A stretch of 64,000 bases of DNA, taken from contig CAADRB010000008.1 in assembly GCA_900708905.1 (NCBI GenBank), positions 1,848,390 to 1,912,389 on the forward strand, given 5' to 3'. Under the pieces are notes generated by a model. That model searched no databases and was not told the origin of the DNA. It saw only the letters and a list, made by a program, of their open reading frames with translations. The position numbers were made by a program, and so were the translations under genes. The DNA comes from Hymenolepis diminuta. Lineage: Eukaryota > Platyhelminthes > Cestoda > Cyclophyllidea > Hymenolepididae. Of the stretch, positions 1-11,850 are shown piece after piece (positions within the stretch are counted from its first letter, which is position 1; each line of letters starts with the position of its first letter).

Positions 1-146
1 AAAATTTCACCTACAGAGGGTTCATAATGGAACTCACCAACATTCTTAATGAAGACTTCTGGATCTGTATCAGGTTTGGACAGATTCATTTGTTCCATGA
101 TGCATCGGACAATGGCCGCAATTTTGGCTGTTTCGATTGAGTCCAT
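1..146 (-). CDS. Ty3/gypsy-like Gag N-terminus (partial, runs off the window)
   Basis: The minus strand from an ATG at 144-146 stays open for 48 codons to the window edge. It begins MDSIETAKIAAIVRCIMEQM and later has a GEFHYEPSVGE segment. That style (short helical start, then an F-x-Y-x-P motif before a tryptophan-containing region) resembles Gag N-termini of Ty3/gypsy retroelements in invertebrates. This is family recall, not a search. The ATG sits just downstream, on the minus strand, of a primer-binding-site-like TGGCGACG and an LTR-like region, the expected order. The capsid, protease, RT and integrase would lie to the left, outside this window, so intactness cannot be judged. It could instead be the first exon of a host gene. 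Confidence 0.5.
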   Translation of the reverse strand, partial: MDSIETAKIAAIVRCIMEQMNLSKPDTDPEVFIKNVGEFHYEPSVGEI

Positions 147-580
147 CTCACCTGCGTCGCCACTTTGCTATAACGTAACCAACTAGGAGTTCGGATAGTA
201 ATCTAGCGGAGCCAACAATCTAGAAAACTCGGTAATATAGCAACTTAACACAGAAGCTAATAACCCACGGCAGATAAGAAGGCACGTTATAGTCAATACG
301 AGTGTATTCACGAAACTCACACTCAATCGGTATCGGCCTAAACAAATACGAATAATTATCAAGTGTCTTTTATCGGTGGGGAAATAAAGAAAGAAATTAC
401 ATATTTATTCATAGAAGAAATATTGAGATCGGGGGAAAATAATTATCATTTCTTCTAACAGAACCCCTTAGTTATTGTTTAATTTCGAGATGATCAATTC
501 CCGAAGGTTTTTTCTTACTCCATCATCCCTATCAGTATCGAGATGCACGCCTCTCCTGGAAGGTTGTCTGTTATTCAGCT
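147..580 (-). repeat. Probable 5' LTR, primer-binding site and leader of the gypsy-like element
   Basis: Read on the minus strand, this region leads into the gag ATG. A tRNA-primer-like TGGCGACGCAGG lies at about 153-164, a few bases outside the likely LTR end near 168. Farther up are two AATAAA-type sites near 365-405. About 100 bp at 482-580 is roughly 70% similar by eye to 10682-10772, which suggests both belong to the same LTR family; the similarity ends near a TGTC-like start. The second LTR is not in the window, so both ends are inferred. Confidence 0.4.
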
Positions 581-1297
581 TGATAACTATCAGTCCGTTG
601 GTATTTTGACCTTCACCGTCAATCAAATGGAGTTATTGCACTTCTGTCTTATTTTGTCGTTCGGGTCCGCTAATTAACTGTTTTGAAACCATAAAGACGG
701 GGATTCAAAGCTTGTACAGTTTGAGAGTGAAATTTCTTCGGCCTCTATACGAATTAAAACTGGTCTGCGAAATGGAAGATATGAGAAATGCAAAAGAAGG
801 TAAATTATCGTTAAGAACCTTGGTCATTCAATCTAAAGTCTTCCGAACATCATTCCAAACTAAGAAGAAACACAGAAAAGTGGTATCTATTACTGCCGAA
901 ATCAAGAGAAATCTTCACTTCCTAGGCGCAAACTGTTACATATAAGAAAATGACATTTTTCTCCAAAATAATCCCTATTTTTTATATTCTTTATTTTCCA
1001 CCCTTTAAAATGTTTATTTAATCCCTTTTTATTCGAACGAATTTATTTACATTACGGTTGTAAGTAGCGCACCATACAAGTCGACCTATTCATGCGAAAA
1101 AGTGCATCTTATTTTGATATAGTGGTTTGGATCGTTTTGTATTGTGGTGTTACCGGTCATATTTGTGACTAGCGCAATGACTTGGGAAATCTAAGAGTCG
1201 GTTATGATATCCTATAGAGAAGAGCAGATCATAACGCAAACCGTCAAATGTTGTATACTCTTTGTCTCCTAAAGTAAATTTCGTACACCTTGCTATA
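581..1297. other. AT-rich non-coding stretch
   Basis: Only short open frames without splice signals or recognisable protein similarity are seen. Nothing supportable as a gene was found. Confidence 0.5.
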
Positions 1298-1548
1298 GCC
1301 AGCAGATGTCTATCAACACCTAGGGATTAGAAATGATTGATTGACGATGAGATCTCCACTACAGTGTCCACAGGTGGTCCCGCTGTGTGCTTGCGTGTTT
1401 GCACATAGATACCTCCGACGACGAGACATGACTGACGTCTAACGAAGAAATGTTTTGTATATAAACCTAATTTACTTTTTAATATATTGAAGTGGCTTGA
1501 GTTGTTCAATCTATTTGATCGATGTGGCCCCGCTAGACCTAACGTTAT
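1298..1548 (+). repeat. Dispersed repeat family A, copy 1
   Basis: Starts GCCAGCAGATGTCTATCAAC and ends near TCGATGTGGCC...AACGTTAT. Long blocks match 17092-17415, including TGAGATCTCCACTACAGTGT and CGTGTTTGCACATAGATACC. Compared with that copy, about 35 bp after the ATAGATACCT block and part of the 3' third are missing. No long ORF or tRNA-like head is visible. It could be a non-autonomous element or a solo terminal repeat. Confidence 0.75.
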
Positions 1549-3516
1549 TACACACCCACTTGTTCAACTCATGCCTATGAGTCGAATTCCACCTTTCAAG
1601 TAAACGAATCAGATGTAATTTTGGGAGATGCAAGTTACCTTTAATGGTTTGTCTTTCCATAAGATTCGTGCTTTGGGAATAAGCGACCTACAAAAGGATT
1701 AAACTAATATAAATTTATTGTCATAATCCTCGGTGCAGTAAGAGTTTGGTGGCATTGTGAAAAAGTTCACGCTCGCAGAATCAGAGATTCGCCTTCCAAG
1801 ATTAGTGTCTAGAAGCGTTTACTTTGAATAGACATTTCTCTTTTACTTTACATGGACCCTTACACGGTAGTAAAAATATGTTAGATTTGTACTTGCTGTA
1901 CTTTTATGCCTATTATTTATTGTCCATGACATGGGAAAATATTTCCATAGTTTCAATCACGGGAAGGCATCTAATTAAAGGGAACAGCAAACGAGTCAAA
2001 AAACGGTATGAAATAATAGAGAAGTCGCATGTAAGTAGGCTTAGAATTCAGGACATCACATGTCTTACTCTATTTGAATTAAAGGATCTTGAATTATCCA
2101 CATTTTCAAAAGAGGGAGGGGTGGAATTCACCTTGTGATTTCTGATTGTTCAATATGTCTCATTTAACATCCGGGTTTATAAGTGAGATTATATCCACTA
2201 TATTCAGAGCTTCTTGAACAGTTTATTTAATTCTATCATTAGTTAGGCAACCTCGATTTCTATCCCTCTTTTTAAGACCTAAAATAAGTAGATGAGACTA
2301 ACAGCGAAGCACACTTCACAGATTTCCAGGCTTGTATCAACTAACAGTTATGTATCTATAAGGATGGGAGTGGCACCATCGTCCAATCTTCTGAGCTGAT
2401 CAGTTCTGAGTGCAAACCTCTTTCTGGAATCAAATAAATTTAACTAAGTTGTGGAATGCGTGATTTTGGAAATACAAGTGCTATAGATAACAAATGTCAG
2501 TCAACACCTGACGATCGGAAATAGTAAGCTCTCGACAGTAGCATCTATAGACTGTCCAGATGTGTATTTGCCCGTATATACCTACTCAGATACCAATAAT
2601 CATGCAGAGGCACCGAAGACCAGACATGACTAACGTCTCACGAAGAAACGTTTGTCTCTAAGCCCTAGTTTGTTTCGGTCATCTCAATACTGTTCTAGCC
2701 ATATAATTGCCTTGACTTACCTTTTATGCGGCCCTGGTCCAGAAAACAGTCAAAAGAATGCAAAAAATTGATAAAGAAACTTGAATTTTAGTACAGTTGT
2801 TTCCTGATCACCTTAAATGTTAAGTCCCGATTGAATGGACAAAACCGAATTATTTGAAAATCAGTTTCTTATTCCCCTTATAAAGGTTTTATTGAAAGTC
2901 TTACACTATCGCCATGTCCAAATCGTATTTTTGATATGGGCGTTTAATTTAGTGGACTAAATATATTAAATTCAGATTACAAGAATACAGAAAACTTAAG
3001 GCAAATCTTGTTTAACGACTTTAACCGAAATTCCACTACTACAACTTCGAGCACTTCAGTTGATATGATTGATCTTGAACTGAATGTCAAAATGAATGAA
3101 TTTTCTTTTGGCTAACTGAATTGTGTTCTCCAAATAACTCCAACCTGCCTATTATTCTTATAATTTCTCATAGTAATGTAAAAAAATTTCACAAGTTCCC
3201 ATCACGAGGCAGCATCCGAATAAGGAGAACAACAATATTAAGAAATGCAATGAGTAAGAGTGTCAACTAAAGCAGAAAATGAAACCCGGGCATCAAAAGT
3301 CCTATCTGATTGTGTTATAGAAGCATTGAGTCATTCATTTTCTCAAAGGAATACAATTCATTGTGTTGTGTTCTATGTTCAAATTCATGATTTGACTCCT
3401 GAAAGGAGGGGAAAACAGTGCTCTGAATTGCACCGGAAGTGCGACATTGATTCCACGTCATAACCATGGGAGGTTGCGGTATGATGAAATCAATCATCAT
3501 TCATCGAATAGTTCAT
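1549..3516. other. Non-coding stretch around family A copy 2
   Basis: The open frame at 1824-2138 (104 codons counting a non-ATG start) has no recognisable domain and shows no conservation clue. A CCCGGG-containing open frame at 3260-3463 overlaps another on the opposite strand. Neither can be supported as a gene. The sequence is AT-rich with no other structure seen. Confidence 0.4.
2489..2720 (+). repeat. Dispersed repeat family A, copy 2 (diverged)
   Basis: Matches copies 1 and 3 at GTCAACACCTG, the ATACCTACTCAGATACC region, and the core GACATGACTAACGTCTCACG followed by AAGAAACGTTTG. The 3' end is degraded. It lies about 0.95 kb from copy 1 in the same orientation. Confidence 0.6.
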
Positions 3517-3665
3517 TGTCTGACCAATCATATTCTGATATGTTGGTTAATGGTGACCGATGATTGGTTTACTCTTCTTCGGCCAATCATAGTCTGGACA
3601 AACCCAAATCCAGATGTATAAATAGGATCTTATTTCCATCAATAAATGTCCGGCTACTAGAGTGT
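3517..3665 (+). promoter_or_regulatory. CCAAT/TATA promoter-like block (possible solo LTR)
   Basis: Three CCAAT-type sites (CCAATCA at 3524 and 3583, inverted TGATTGG at 3561) precede a good TATA box, TATAAATAGG at 3617-3626. AATAAA follows at 3641. TATA then AATAAA within 25 bp is typical of a compact LTR (U3-R), but the three CCAAT boxes would also suit a host promoter for the gene starting at 4363. No matching second LTR was seen. Confidence 0.5.
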
Positions 3666-4362
3666 TCTTGCTATTTTAAATCTGTCTCTCTCTGAGATCT
3701 GATCAAGTGTAGCATAGAATACAACAGAGGGCTTTACCAACCCGACACGTAATAACAACCCCACAATATTCAGGGCTTACTGGCTGGATGATTTAATTTC
3801 ACATTTTGCCATGTCACCTCTACATATCTGTGTCTTCTTATAGCAAAGAGCAGGTGGATGAGATCAGCTCAGCAACGATTTTTAACTTAGCAGATGTCAA
3901 TGGAGTTCATCCAGGTTCACTCCATTTTGCAGTTATTGATATATTCGAAACGGGTAGACTACAGATTAAACTGTGGGAGTTTAATCTCAGTGGTGGGAAT
4001 TTGTTTAAAGTTTCCTTAGCTGTTTATTTTGATGGCTTTTGAAATTTACTTCTTTGAGATTTGGAATTAGACATTCGCTGGAAAAACGAGAAAAATTGCA
4101 AAAATATTAATCTTACTTCGTTAGGCGTCTTGCCTTAGACATACCGTTCTATAAATTTCTTGATAATTCTAATCTACCTCCAGGCATGCCATGTTAGCAC
4201 ACGGACGCGTAAAATGTTGGCAAGATTTGACGGATGCACGATGAATCAGATGTCTCTTCGAAGGTAGTGCTCCGATTGGTTCAATCCATGTAGGCATTGC
4301 GATTTCATTGGTTAGCTGGGGAGGCCATCGCTAGAGTCGTAAGGGTTACATACCATTTAGTC

Positions 4363-5166
4363 ATGCGTCGCGACACGGATGGAACATCTCATTTCCCTCC
4401 TCCTAGCCACGGCAATAATTCATTAAATTTACAACCGAGATTGCTAGTCCCAATTCAAAAGTTGGAGAATATGCTACCACTTGTATCAGTGACACCTTCA
4501 AATGGGGATACTGGAACTAACTCATCCTTCATTTTAGACTCGATTCCAAGTCTAGCAAATCCACAATTCTCAAATGCTCCAAATGGAATTTGTACATCAA
4601 AAAGGCCGAATCCGGTGATTCAAAATCAATGTTTGCCTGGCATCATTCCAGGAATGGATCAGCAGACCTCTGATCTAATTACCAATTCTACTATTGCGAA
4701 TTTTATCTCCCAATTAGCTTCAAATATTTCCACCTCTCTTATGAATCGGGCTGTTGCAAATTTCACCAAGAACCGAGGTCAAAATAATCCTGTTTCTCCC
4801 TTAGAGGAGATTGGCGAACTCGTGTCCGGTCTTTCAACCTTAGCAATAAATTTGAGCGCTTCAGTTGCAAATTTAATTGCAGCTAACAGTCGGATTCCTG
4901 CAACTACGACCATTCAGAACATCATTCCACCAAGTAGTGGTAATACATCAATTTCTTCGGATACCTTAAAGTCCCTACTCACAAAACCGGTTATTCAACT
5001 TCCCAGAGGAAAAGAAAACCTACCCGTTATTATTGATGATGACGATGACAATGGTACAGATGAGAATATTCTAGCATTGAAACCAATTCGAAACAGAAAT
5101 CAAAAGAATCAACGACGGAAAGGTGTTAGCAGGGAGGAAGTTAAGAAGTTTATCAATCAACGTTGA
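4363..5166 (+). CDS. Unknown protein, fingerless paralog of the zinc-finger protein at 32.7-35.1 kb
   Basis: A 267-codon ORF. I start it at the ATG at 4363, the first in the frame, which lies 2 nt after a splice-acceptor-like CATTTAG. The N-terminal half is Pro/Asn/Ser-rich. Residues about 107-126 (ANFISQLASNISTSL) and 146-177 (EEIGELVSGLSTLAINLSAS) match, in the same order and at similar spacing, two blocks in the zinc-finger protein (AQLANSISSSM; SEINQLLGVLISLATSMSTS). There follow an acidic run (five Asp near residue 228) and a basic C-terminus rich in Arg/Lys/Asn/Gln. No C2H2 finger or other known domain is present. A strong splice donor, GTAAGT, starts at 5171, five bases past the stop, so a 3'UTR intron or an alternative 3' exon is possible. 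A role as a nuclear cofactor is inference only. Confidence 0.6.
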   Translation: MRRDTDGTSHFPPPSHGNNSLNLQPRLLVPIQKLENMLPLVSVTPSNGDTGTNSSFILDSIPSLANPQFSNAPNGICTSKRPNPVIQNQCLPGIIPGMDQQTSDLITNSTIANFISQLASNISTSLMNRAVANFTKNRGQNNPVSPLEEIGELVSGLSTLAINLSASVANLIAANSRIPATTTIQNIIPPSSGNTSISSDTLKSLLTKPVIQLPRGKENLPVIIDDDDDNGTDENILALKPIRNRNQKNQRRKGVSREEVKKFINQR

Positions 5167-6327
5167 AATCGTAAGTTTATCCCTGTATATATTTACTTAA
5201 AATTTGGGGATAACATTGGTGGTAATCAGTTTTGATTTTCTTGTAGGTTGCAGAATGTTCGTAATCGTTGATATATGATTGTACAGGCCTTAATGAAGTC
5301 CCGATTAAATTTATACTAACAGCTCCAGACTTTTGAAGCCTCTTTATCTTGGCTGCATTACCTTCTTTTAACCCACATTTAATTCCCCCTGCCACCCTAC
5401 TTAAAAAACATGAATATCTTTATTACATTTGCAATATGGAAAAAAATACTTGAATTTTTATGGACTAAGCCTCATCTGGTTGCGTACTTATTTCGGCTAT
5501 GGTAATTTCTATAAATCGAATTTAATGGCAGCGCTGATAGGTTGGCTTCAAGGTCGGCAGTTTGGTTTGTTGCCCGAAGGAATAAGTGCCTGGCATCAAT
5601 TGAGGCTAAAATTGGATTCAATTACTAATTGAGATATAATAGCTTGACATTGAGTAGAGGGCTTTAAATATCTAATGTACACTAGTATGAGTCCCGTAAT
5701 TGTTCTAATTAATCGGTGATTTATATAAAATTTGTTAATCGGCAATTTAATAAAAAATTGATCGATCGATAATATATATATGTCGGAAGAGGGAGGGTGG
5801 TTATGTGGATAAAAGTTCTTTTCGAACATATTTAATCCTCATTTTCCTTATGCATATCAGTCAATTTCATCAACTGGATATTTCAAATTGAATGCGAAGT
5901 CATATAAAACAGTAAATGATTAAGAAGGCTTTCTAATCCAATTAATGGATATGGACGATATTTCTCTTCTATGAAACATCTTGGAATTTTCGGTTGGAAA
6001 GCTAAGGAAGTGTACAATCAACTGGCTTGTTAGGAAATCAAATCGAATATTTTCAGTGCATTCGATCGCGTTTATTAAGAATGCACTCAAAAATTCGTCC
6101 CTCATGTACTAAACTATTGATTTATGGACCTCTACATTCAGACTTCGACACGTAAGACCACCAGTCAAGAAGCCATCGCTGCCAATATTGATCAGTTAGT
6201 AAGCCAGTCTTTTATTCCCTAATGAATTATATATAAATACCTTTATTTTCTTGATAGGAAATGGCTGTTTGGGCAACCTTGCATGTCATAAAAGATTGAA
6301 AGTCAGAAAATACAATAAGCTAGTGAA
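5167..6327. other. Non-coding, AT-rich; short local duplication
   Basis: At about 5709-5760 two imperfect units of about 30 bp (each starting TTAATCGG and ending in TATAAAA/AATAAAA) are in tandem, followed by ATCGATCGAT. No gene is supportable. Confidence 0.4.
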
Positions 6328-6540
6328 CTGGTAGCGCAGCTGTTAACGTGCTCGTCTGCGAAATCGAAGATCGAGGTTTAAATTTTCACAGTCAGCGTAA
6401 TGGCCAAGCACATAGATTGAGTATTACAAATAAGGTGGATGGTTGCAGGATTCGAGTTTCTCACCAAGAAATCTCTATAATGCTACCTCTCTAATTAAGA
6501 TAAATATCGGAAAACATTCTTCTAAATGCATTTGGGAACT
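6328..6540 (+). repeat. tRNA-derived SINE, copy 1
   Basis: The head GGTAGCGCAGCTGTTAACG fits a tRNA A box and GATCGAGGTTTAAATTTT a decayed B box, about 45 bp apart. The body has GGCCAAG and GAGTTTCTCACCAAG, and the tail has TCGGAAAACATTCTTCTAAATG. The same head-body-tail order recurs at many sites in this window. Confidence 0.7.
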
Positions 6541-8948
6541 ATGAAAATTGCTATTAAAAGATCAGTTTAGTCAATAGGGTAAACACTTAAAAGGAAATCT
6601 GAGTTCCAAGTTTGCTCTGGGAAACATAGTCTTGAGTTATGCAGATCTTCCCCTCTAAATTCCAAATTCGTTATCGGTGTATTCTTTATCATTGCGTAAA
6701 ACTAATTAAATTTTAGCCAACAAAGATGCGCTAGGTGTTGATTTCATGGGTCGAATTTGTGCTAAATTTACTCCCTAACCTCCGACCAAGACCACTTAGG
6801 CCAGATATTTCAAACATTTGTTAGAGACATTTGAATTTAAATTTCTCTGCATTGACAAAGTTTGGTACATATATTGTTCCTCTTATATGTCCATAATTTG
6901 ACTTCTGAAACTAAGGGTAAAGCAAAAGGGAAATAGATAAATGAAAAAATTCAGCTGCTACTGAAGTTTTAGTAGTATTTGATCACTCTGCAAAATTAAA
7001 ATCATCTAGGATAATATTCCGAATCAGTTTCAGCACACTATTTCCACTTCAACTTTTAATAAAATCTCCATTAAATTTCCTTTATTAATTTACCTAATAA
7101 TTTATTTCAATCTTAAAATCATTCCCAATATTTCCAATAATGAACCGGCCTGACCTTAGTCACCAATTTCGATATTAAAGACTGTCCTTTAACGCGATCA
7201 ACACTTCTCCGGAAAGTCAAATATTTAATCTGCTAAACTTAATTTCCTAATTATTGATCGATTGAACCGGCACAACTAATGATATTCGTAGGAGGATTTG
7301 AATTTGTCAACATTTTCAACGATCAGCCAAACAATATATCGAAAATTCTATTGGAAATTATCACCCTCGTCACTCTTATCTTGTTTTTTGTTGTTAAACG
7401 TGTTGGAATCCAAACATCTTATCAACTGTCTTTAAAACTCAGGAGAAAATTCAACCAAAAGTTCTCATTTAATCATTCTGCTATTCAGAGCAAACTTTCA
7501 GATTTATGGATCCCTTAGAAGAGAACTTAATAAACCTCATTGAACTGCATGTTTGCCTTCTGCCGATCTATTTCTCATTTTCCAATTCACCCTGATACTT
7601 GCCCCTGTCATCTCGCTCTCTTACCGCCTGCGATCTCGAAGGAGAGAACCTGCCTTTGCCACGTTCACTGAATATCTTTTGAATCAAAGTGTTCATCTAT
7701 TTTCCCAAAACTATTTCATGGACATTTACATGCTTATTTACCTGGTAAATATTTCTAAATTTTCCCACTGTGATCAACATACCTTATCATTCAGTTTGTC
7801 ACCTGAGACTGCGCCACTTATGACCTGAACTATACCCAAATATAGGAAATAGGGTGCTATTCACTTGTTGGGTCAGTACATCCTGACTGATCGAGCTTTT
7901 GCTGTCGTCTAAATCAAATTGTTTCTCTTCACTTCCAAAGTATAAAATCTCCCCCTGTAGAACCTTGCATAACACAATTGCGACCCCACTATCACATGTC
8001 ACTCCATCCCGCTCTCTCAATTGTCTGAGCTTTATCGTTACATTTAATATAGCTTTATAATCAATTCTCTCTCTTATCTCCGTTTTGTCATGTGGTAAAG
8101 ATTGTCAGAGAGTAGTCACTAAAATAACTCGCTATGCCAAAGCCCTCTCTCAACAATTCTTTCTCTATCTGCTCTCTTAGTTGCTCAATACTGATGTTGA
8201 CACTCGCCTCTGGTTGTTCCAATCATAAGTTAGCCAAATAGGATTGGTTAATGTACAACCTCTCAAAGAATTAAAACGGACCCATTCTGGCCAACTGACA
8301 CACAACTGGATTGCAGCACAACTAATTAGTCAGTCTCTGTACCTCAGCTATTTAATATTTTTAACAGCCATTAGCTCACCACCCTTGGCTACCTTACTGA
8401 TCATCTTTATATTGTCAGTAGTTGTTATATACCAATAAAGCCTTAACTTTAACTGTATCAGCCATGATTCTTAAATCACCTTCTATTATCGTTAGTCTAG
8501 CAACAGATAGCATCAGTTGAACGCTCTCGAATTATCAAAAGGGCGATGTATTTGGTCAGTATCTCTGTTTAATGAACTGGTCAGGCAGCTGTGAGCACTG
8601 TATGTATGAACTATCACTCAGGGACCTGAGAGAGATATCTAAAGTTTAAAATGCGAAATGTTATTTCCTAAATAAAAAAATTAAGTCATTTAAGTAAAAT
8701 GAAGTAATGTGAGGTCAGAACTCAGATGCTGTAAGTTTTCTTCCCTACTTCTACCCAAGCACCCCTTCAATTCCGTAGTAGGAAAAATTTTATATTTACC
8801 GTGCTCTGATGCCTCTCCGCGTTTAAAATAGTGAGAATTCTTGGATTTTACCATGAATAATGAATTAAAAATTAATAAAAAACAAACATGGTTACTATTA
8901 CAATTTATCAATTATGTAATATTTGATTCTATTAATGACCATCTGTAC
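6541..8948. other. Non-coding stretch, no supportable gene
   Basis: Pyrimidine-rich tracts occur at about 8010-8200. ACCAATAAAGCC at 8431-8442 is a polyadenylation-like site. Open frames here are short and mostly start without ATG; none shows a domain. Confidence 0.4.
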
Positions 8949-9128
8949 CGGTAGCATAGTGGTTAAAATGCTCTCCGTGCACTTCCAATGAGTAGAATGT
9001 CTGATCGCACTAGATAAGTCCGGTTACCAAAGGGATATCAGAATTTGAGGTTCGCACAAGTGAGGCTCCATGATGTTACCCATCATCCCAAGGTGTGTTG
9101 GGTAACGTCTTCCAAAAAGGGCTATTCC
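8949..9128 (+). repeat. tRNA-derived SINE, copy 2
   Basis: Head GGTAGCATAGTGGTTAAAAT followed by SINE body motifs: GAGGTTCGCACAAGTGAGGC, TCCATGATGTTACC and the tail GTAACGTCTTCCAAAAAGGG. Confidence 0.6.
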
Positions 9129-10681
9129 TAACTACTCCAAGATTCCGGTCTTAAGAGATCATTTTTGATTACAGCTCTCACAAACATTTCAATTCAGCCT
9201 TTAACTCTGGTCTATCATCTTCATCTATACGCCACCGTTGAATGAGAATTTAAAAACAGATGATTTATCTCTTGAGTCACTCCATTTCCAACTATTCTAA
9301 TTTAACATTATTATTGAAAAATTGGGGATATTTATCCGTTTTTTTCGGAAATTGTTTACTGTAATATGCCAGTTCTTGAGAACTTCTCTTATAGAGAATG
9401 GAATAGACTGCACTTGCTATTTTAGGGTGTACTTCTCTCGTGCATCCATTTATCAATTCTTGGTTTTCCACTCTACGTGCCAGGGAATGAAGTCTAGCAA
9501 CTATTTCGCCACTCGCTAATTAAACCTTCCTATTTACTTAATAAATAGTTTCGGATTGATGATAGACATTTTATTTTAATGGAATTTTTACATTTCAAGT
9601 AACTGTCAACCTTCCCATGATGTTTGAATAGTACAATTCTCGGATTGGTCCCGGCAGGGTTGACATGCAATAGTGCTAACACAAAATGTTCTCCCATGTT
9701 AAATTTGCATAATAAGAAAGGATTATCAAAAGCATTCAAAAGTTGATTTTCTAGAGATGCAAATTAGTAATATTATGATTTCAACTTACCACTGAATTGA
9801 AATTGTAATACTAAAATCTATCATGATTTAATTATCTTCTCTGTGTGATTTTTTTTGACGATTCATTATTTGGTTATATTTGTGTCAATAAACAAATTCG
9901 GTGCTCGCATAAGGATATCTACTGAATAAATAAACGGTTAGGGTTGAGCAGGATGCATCAGATATGGAAATGAAATCATATGCATTTTGTATCCAGGTTG
10001 ATGCGATAAAGCCGGGTTTATAGTTTATTTAATTCCTTTTGCAAATCTAGATGCATAGCAAAAAAGTCAAAATGCAACTTATTTGTAAAATGAATACCTA
10101 TTTAAGGCAACTGAATGCTAATCTTCGTTTTTGATAAATTGGCATTCATTGCACTGCTCAGCTAAGCAGCCTACAAGCTCAGCTTCAACTAAATAAGGTA
10201 CCTCTAAGTACCTTAATTTTTAGACCCGAATTCTGCAAACTTCGCTCTCTTCTCCCTTTCTCTATTAAAGTAATTTATTTCTATTGGAATCTGCTTGTCC
10301 TCACCAATATATTGGGATAGAAGGGTTATAGCATAGACGAAGTGAGGCCAACGTAAGATTGAGAAAACAACATAAGCATAATTGTCAAACTCAGCACAAC
10401 AAAATAGAAAGGAAAGTCTATAGCAAAGTGTTTTATTGGAAGAGAACAGAAGGAAGGCGACAGTCTTCTAACTAATAAATAGAAAAAGTGGCAAATGTCT
10501 CCAAGGTCACTGCATATTTTTGGATGTTGAGTGATGAATATCCTTTGACGTATATTTTGTCACGTACCAATGTATATAAATTCAGTATAGATGACTCAAA
10601 TGGTCTGATTAATGGCAAGCGTTAAATTTTGTTTGCTACTGATGGGAAACCGACAAAACGAAACAGTGGTGCTTATGTTTT
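9129..10681. other. Non-coding stretch with a small hairpin
   Basis: Contains an 8-bp stem (TAAGGTAC/GTACCTTA) with a 6-nt loop at 10194-10215. No gene is supportable. Confidence 0.4.
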
Positions 10682-10772
10682 GTCTCGGGATAATCAATTC
10701 CCGCATGTTGTCTCAAGGTCATCCATCATCCTTATCAAGACAAGGGCACGCTTCACTCCAGACAACTTGACA
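10682..10772 (-). repeat. LTR-like fragment related to 482-580
   Basis: Shares GATAATCAATTCCCG, CCATCATCC and a CACGC-CTCC block in the same order with the gypsy-like LTR region at 482-580. On the minus strand it would start TGTCAAGTTGTCTGG, a typical LTR start. The region beyond 10772 holds, on the minus strand, an AATAAAGGC site near 10860-10870. It is probably a decayed solo LTR; its other boundary was not located. Confidence 0.45.
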
Positions 10773-11599
10773 GTTATTTTGCATTAAAAATCGTTATCGA
10801 TCCGGTGCTTTGATGTTCCAATGTCGACAGCATGAGGACAACTTGTACCCCAATATAAAGCCTTTATTCGATTAAAAAAGTGTCTTGGGTTAGCTGCGTT
10901 CTGTCTTGGCCTTCTCTCTCTCGTCTGAATCAACTGTAGTTTAGCGATATATCCACTGGGTAGACAATATCGAGGCAGCAGAAAACTGGTCTTCCTAGCA
11001 TTGCATAAGAATACAAGAGGCATGCTTTACAAAAGCTACTTATTTAGGGTTAGTAGAACATTTGAAATCCTTTGATGAGATCTCTCATTAGAGTCGTTAA
11101 TAAATGATTACCATATATCAGTGTGAATATTCTATGAAATGAGTGGTTTTCGCCAAAATTTAGCATAGTAAAATAACCGTTACTTATGTTAAAGAATGTT
11201 CAAAGCATACTTTTTTTGCATCTAATTCACAAGTAATACATTTCTGCAGTCATGCTGATATTCACACTAGTTATAACGGAAGTGCAGTTGATCACGTACT
11301 TTTTTAGGATTAGAAATCCAAATTGCTAATATAAGTTCAATATGAATGCTTTGAAGTTCGTAGTTCCATGAAGAAGTCAAGAATAAAATCTAGCGCAAAC
11401 TGTTCATTTCAATAATTTTTGCCTGTTGAAAGGCAACTTTAATTTTCCTTCTTACGGTTATTCATCTCAAATCCTCGTATTCACTCTGTCCATTTCAAAA
11501 TAATCGCATATCGCCATTTAACCAACGCATTTAAAACACTTCTCATGAGTCGCTATTGTTGATTATTCACACCCAATTTAAACAAGCTATTTAAAATTT

Positions 11600-11850
11600 G
11601 GGCATGTGCATTTTAAACCACATGGCGACACTGAATTGGAGGCGTTGGTGGTTTTACCGTCGCCATAGCGCGCGTCCCGCTTATAAGAAGATGACCTAGC
11701 AACCAATCAAATTAGTCCCTCATAACCGCACGAGTTAGGGGCAGGGCAGACACAAAATCAATAAACCCACGATACACTTGCCCCTAGCGCCATGACAACT
11801 TGACCTCAGCCTGCGAGGACTCCAGTTGCCTTGTCCACATTTTTGCCATG
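11600..11850 (+). promoter_or_regulatory. GC-richer promoter-like island
   Basis: Within AT-rich surroundings this block has GTCGCCATAGCGCGCG (11660s), CTTATAAGAAG as a TATA-like site near 11680 and ACCAATCAAA near 11700. The order X-box-like, TATA, CCAAT is unusual for a plus-strand promoter, and no downstream coding exon was recognised. Confidence 0.25.

Noticed and set aside
1824..2138. 104-codon plus-strand frame
   Set aside because: Starts without ATG in context, has no domain and lies between decayed repeats.
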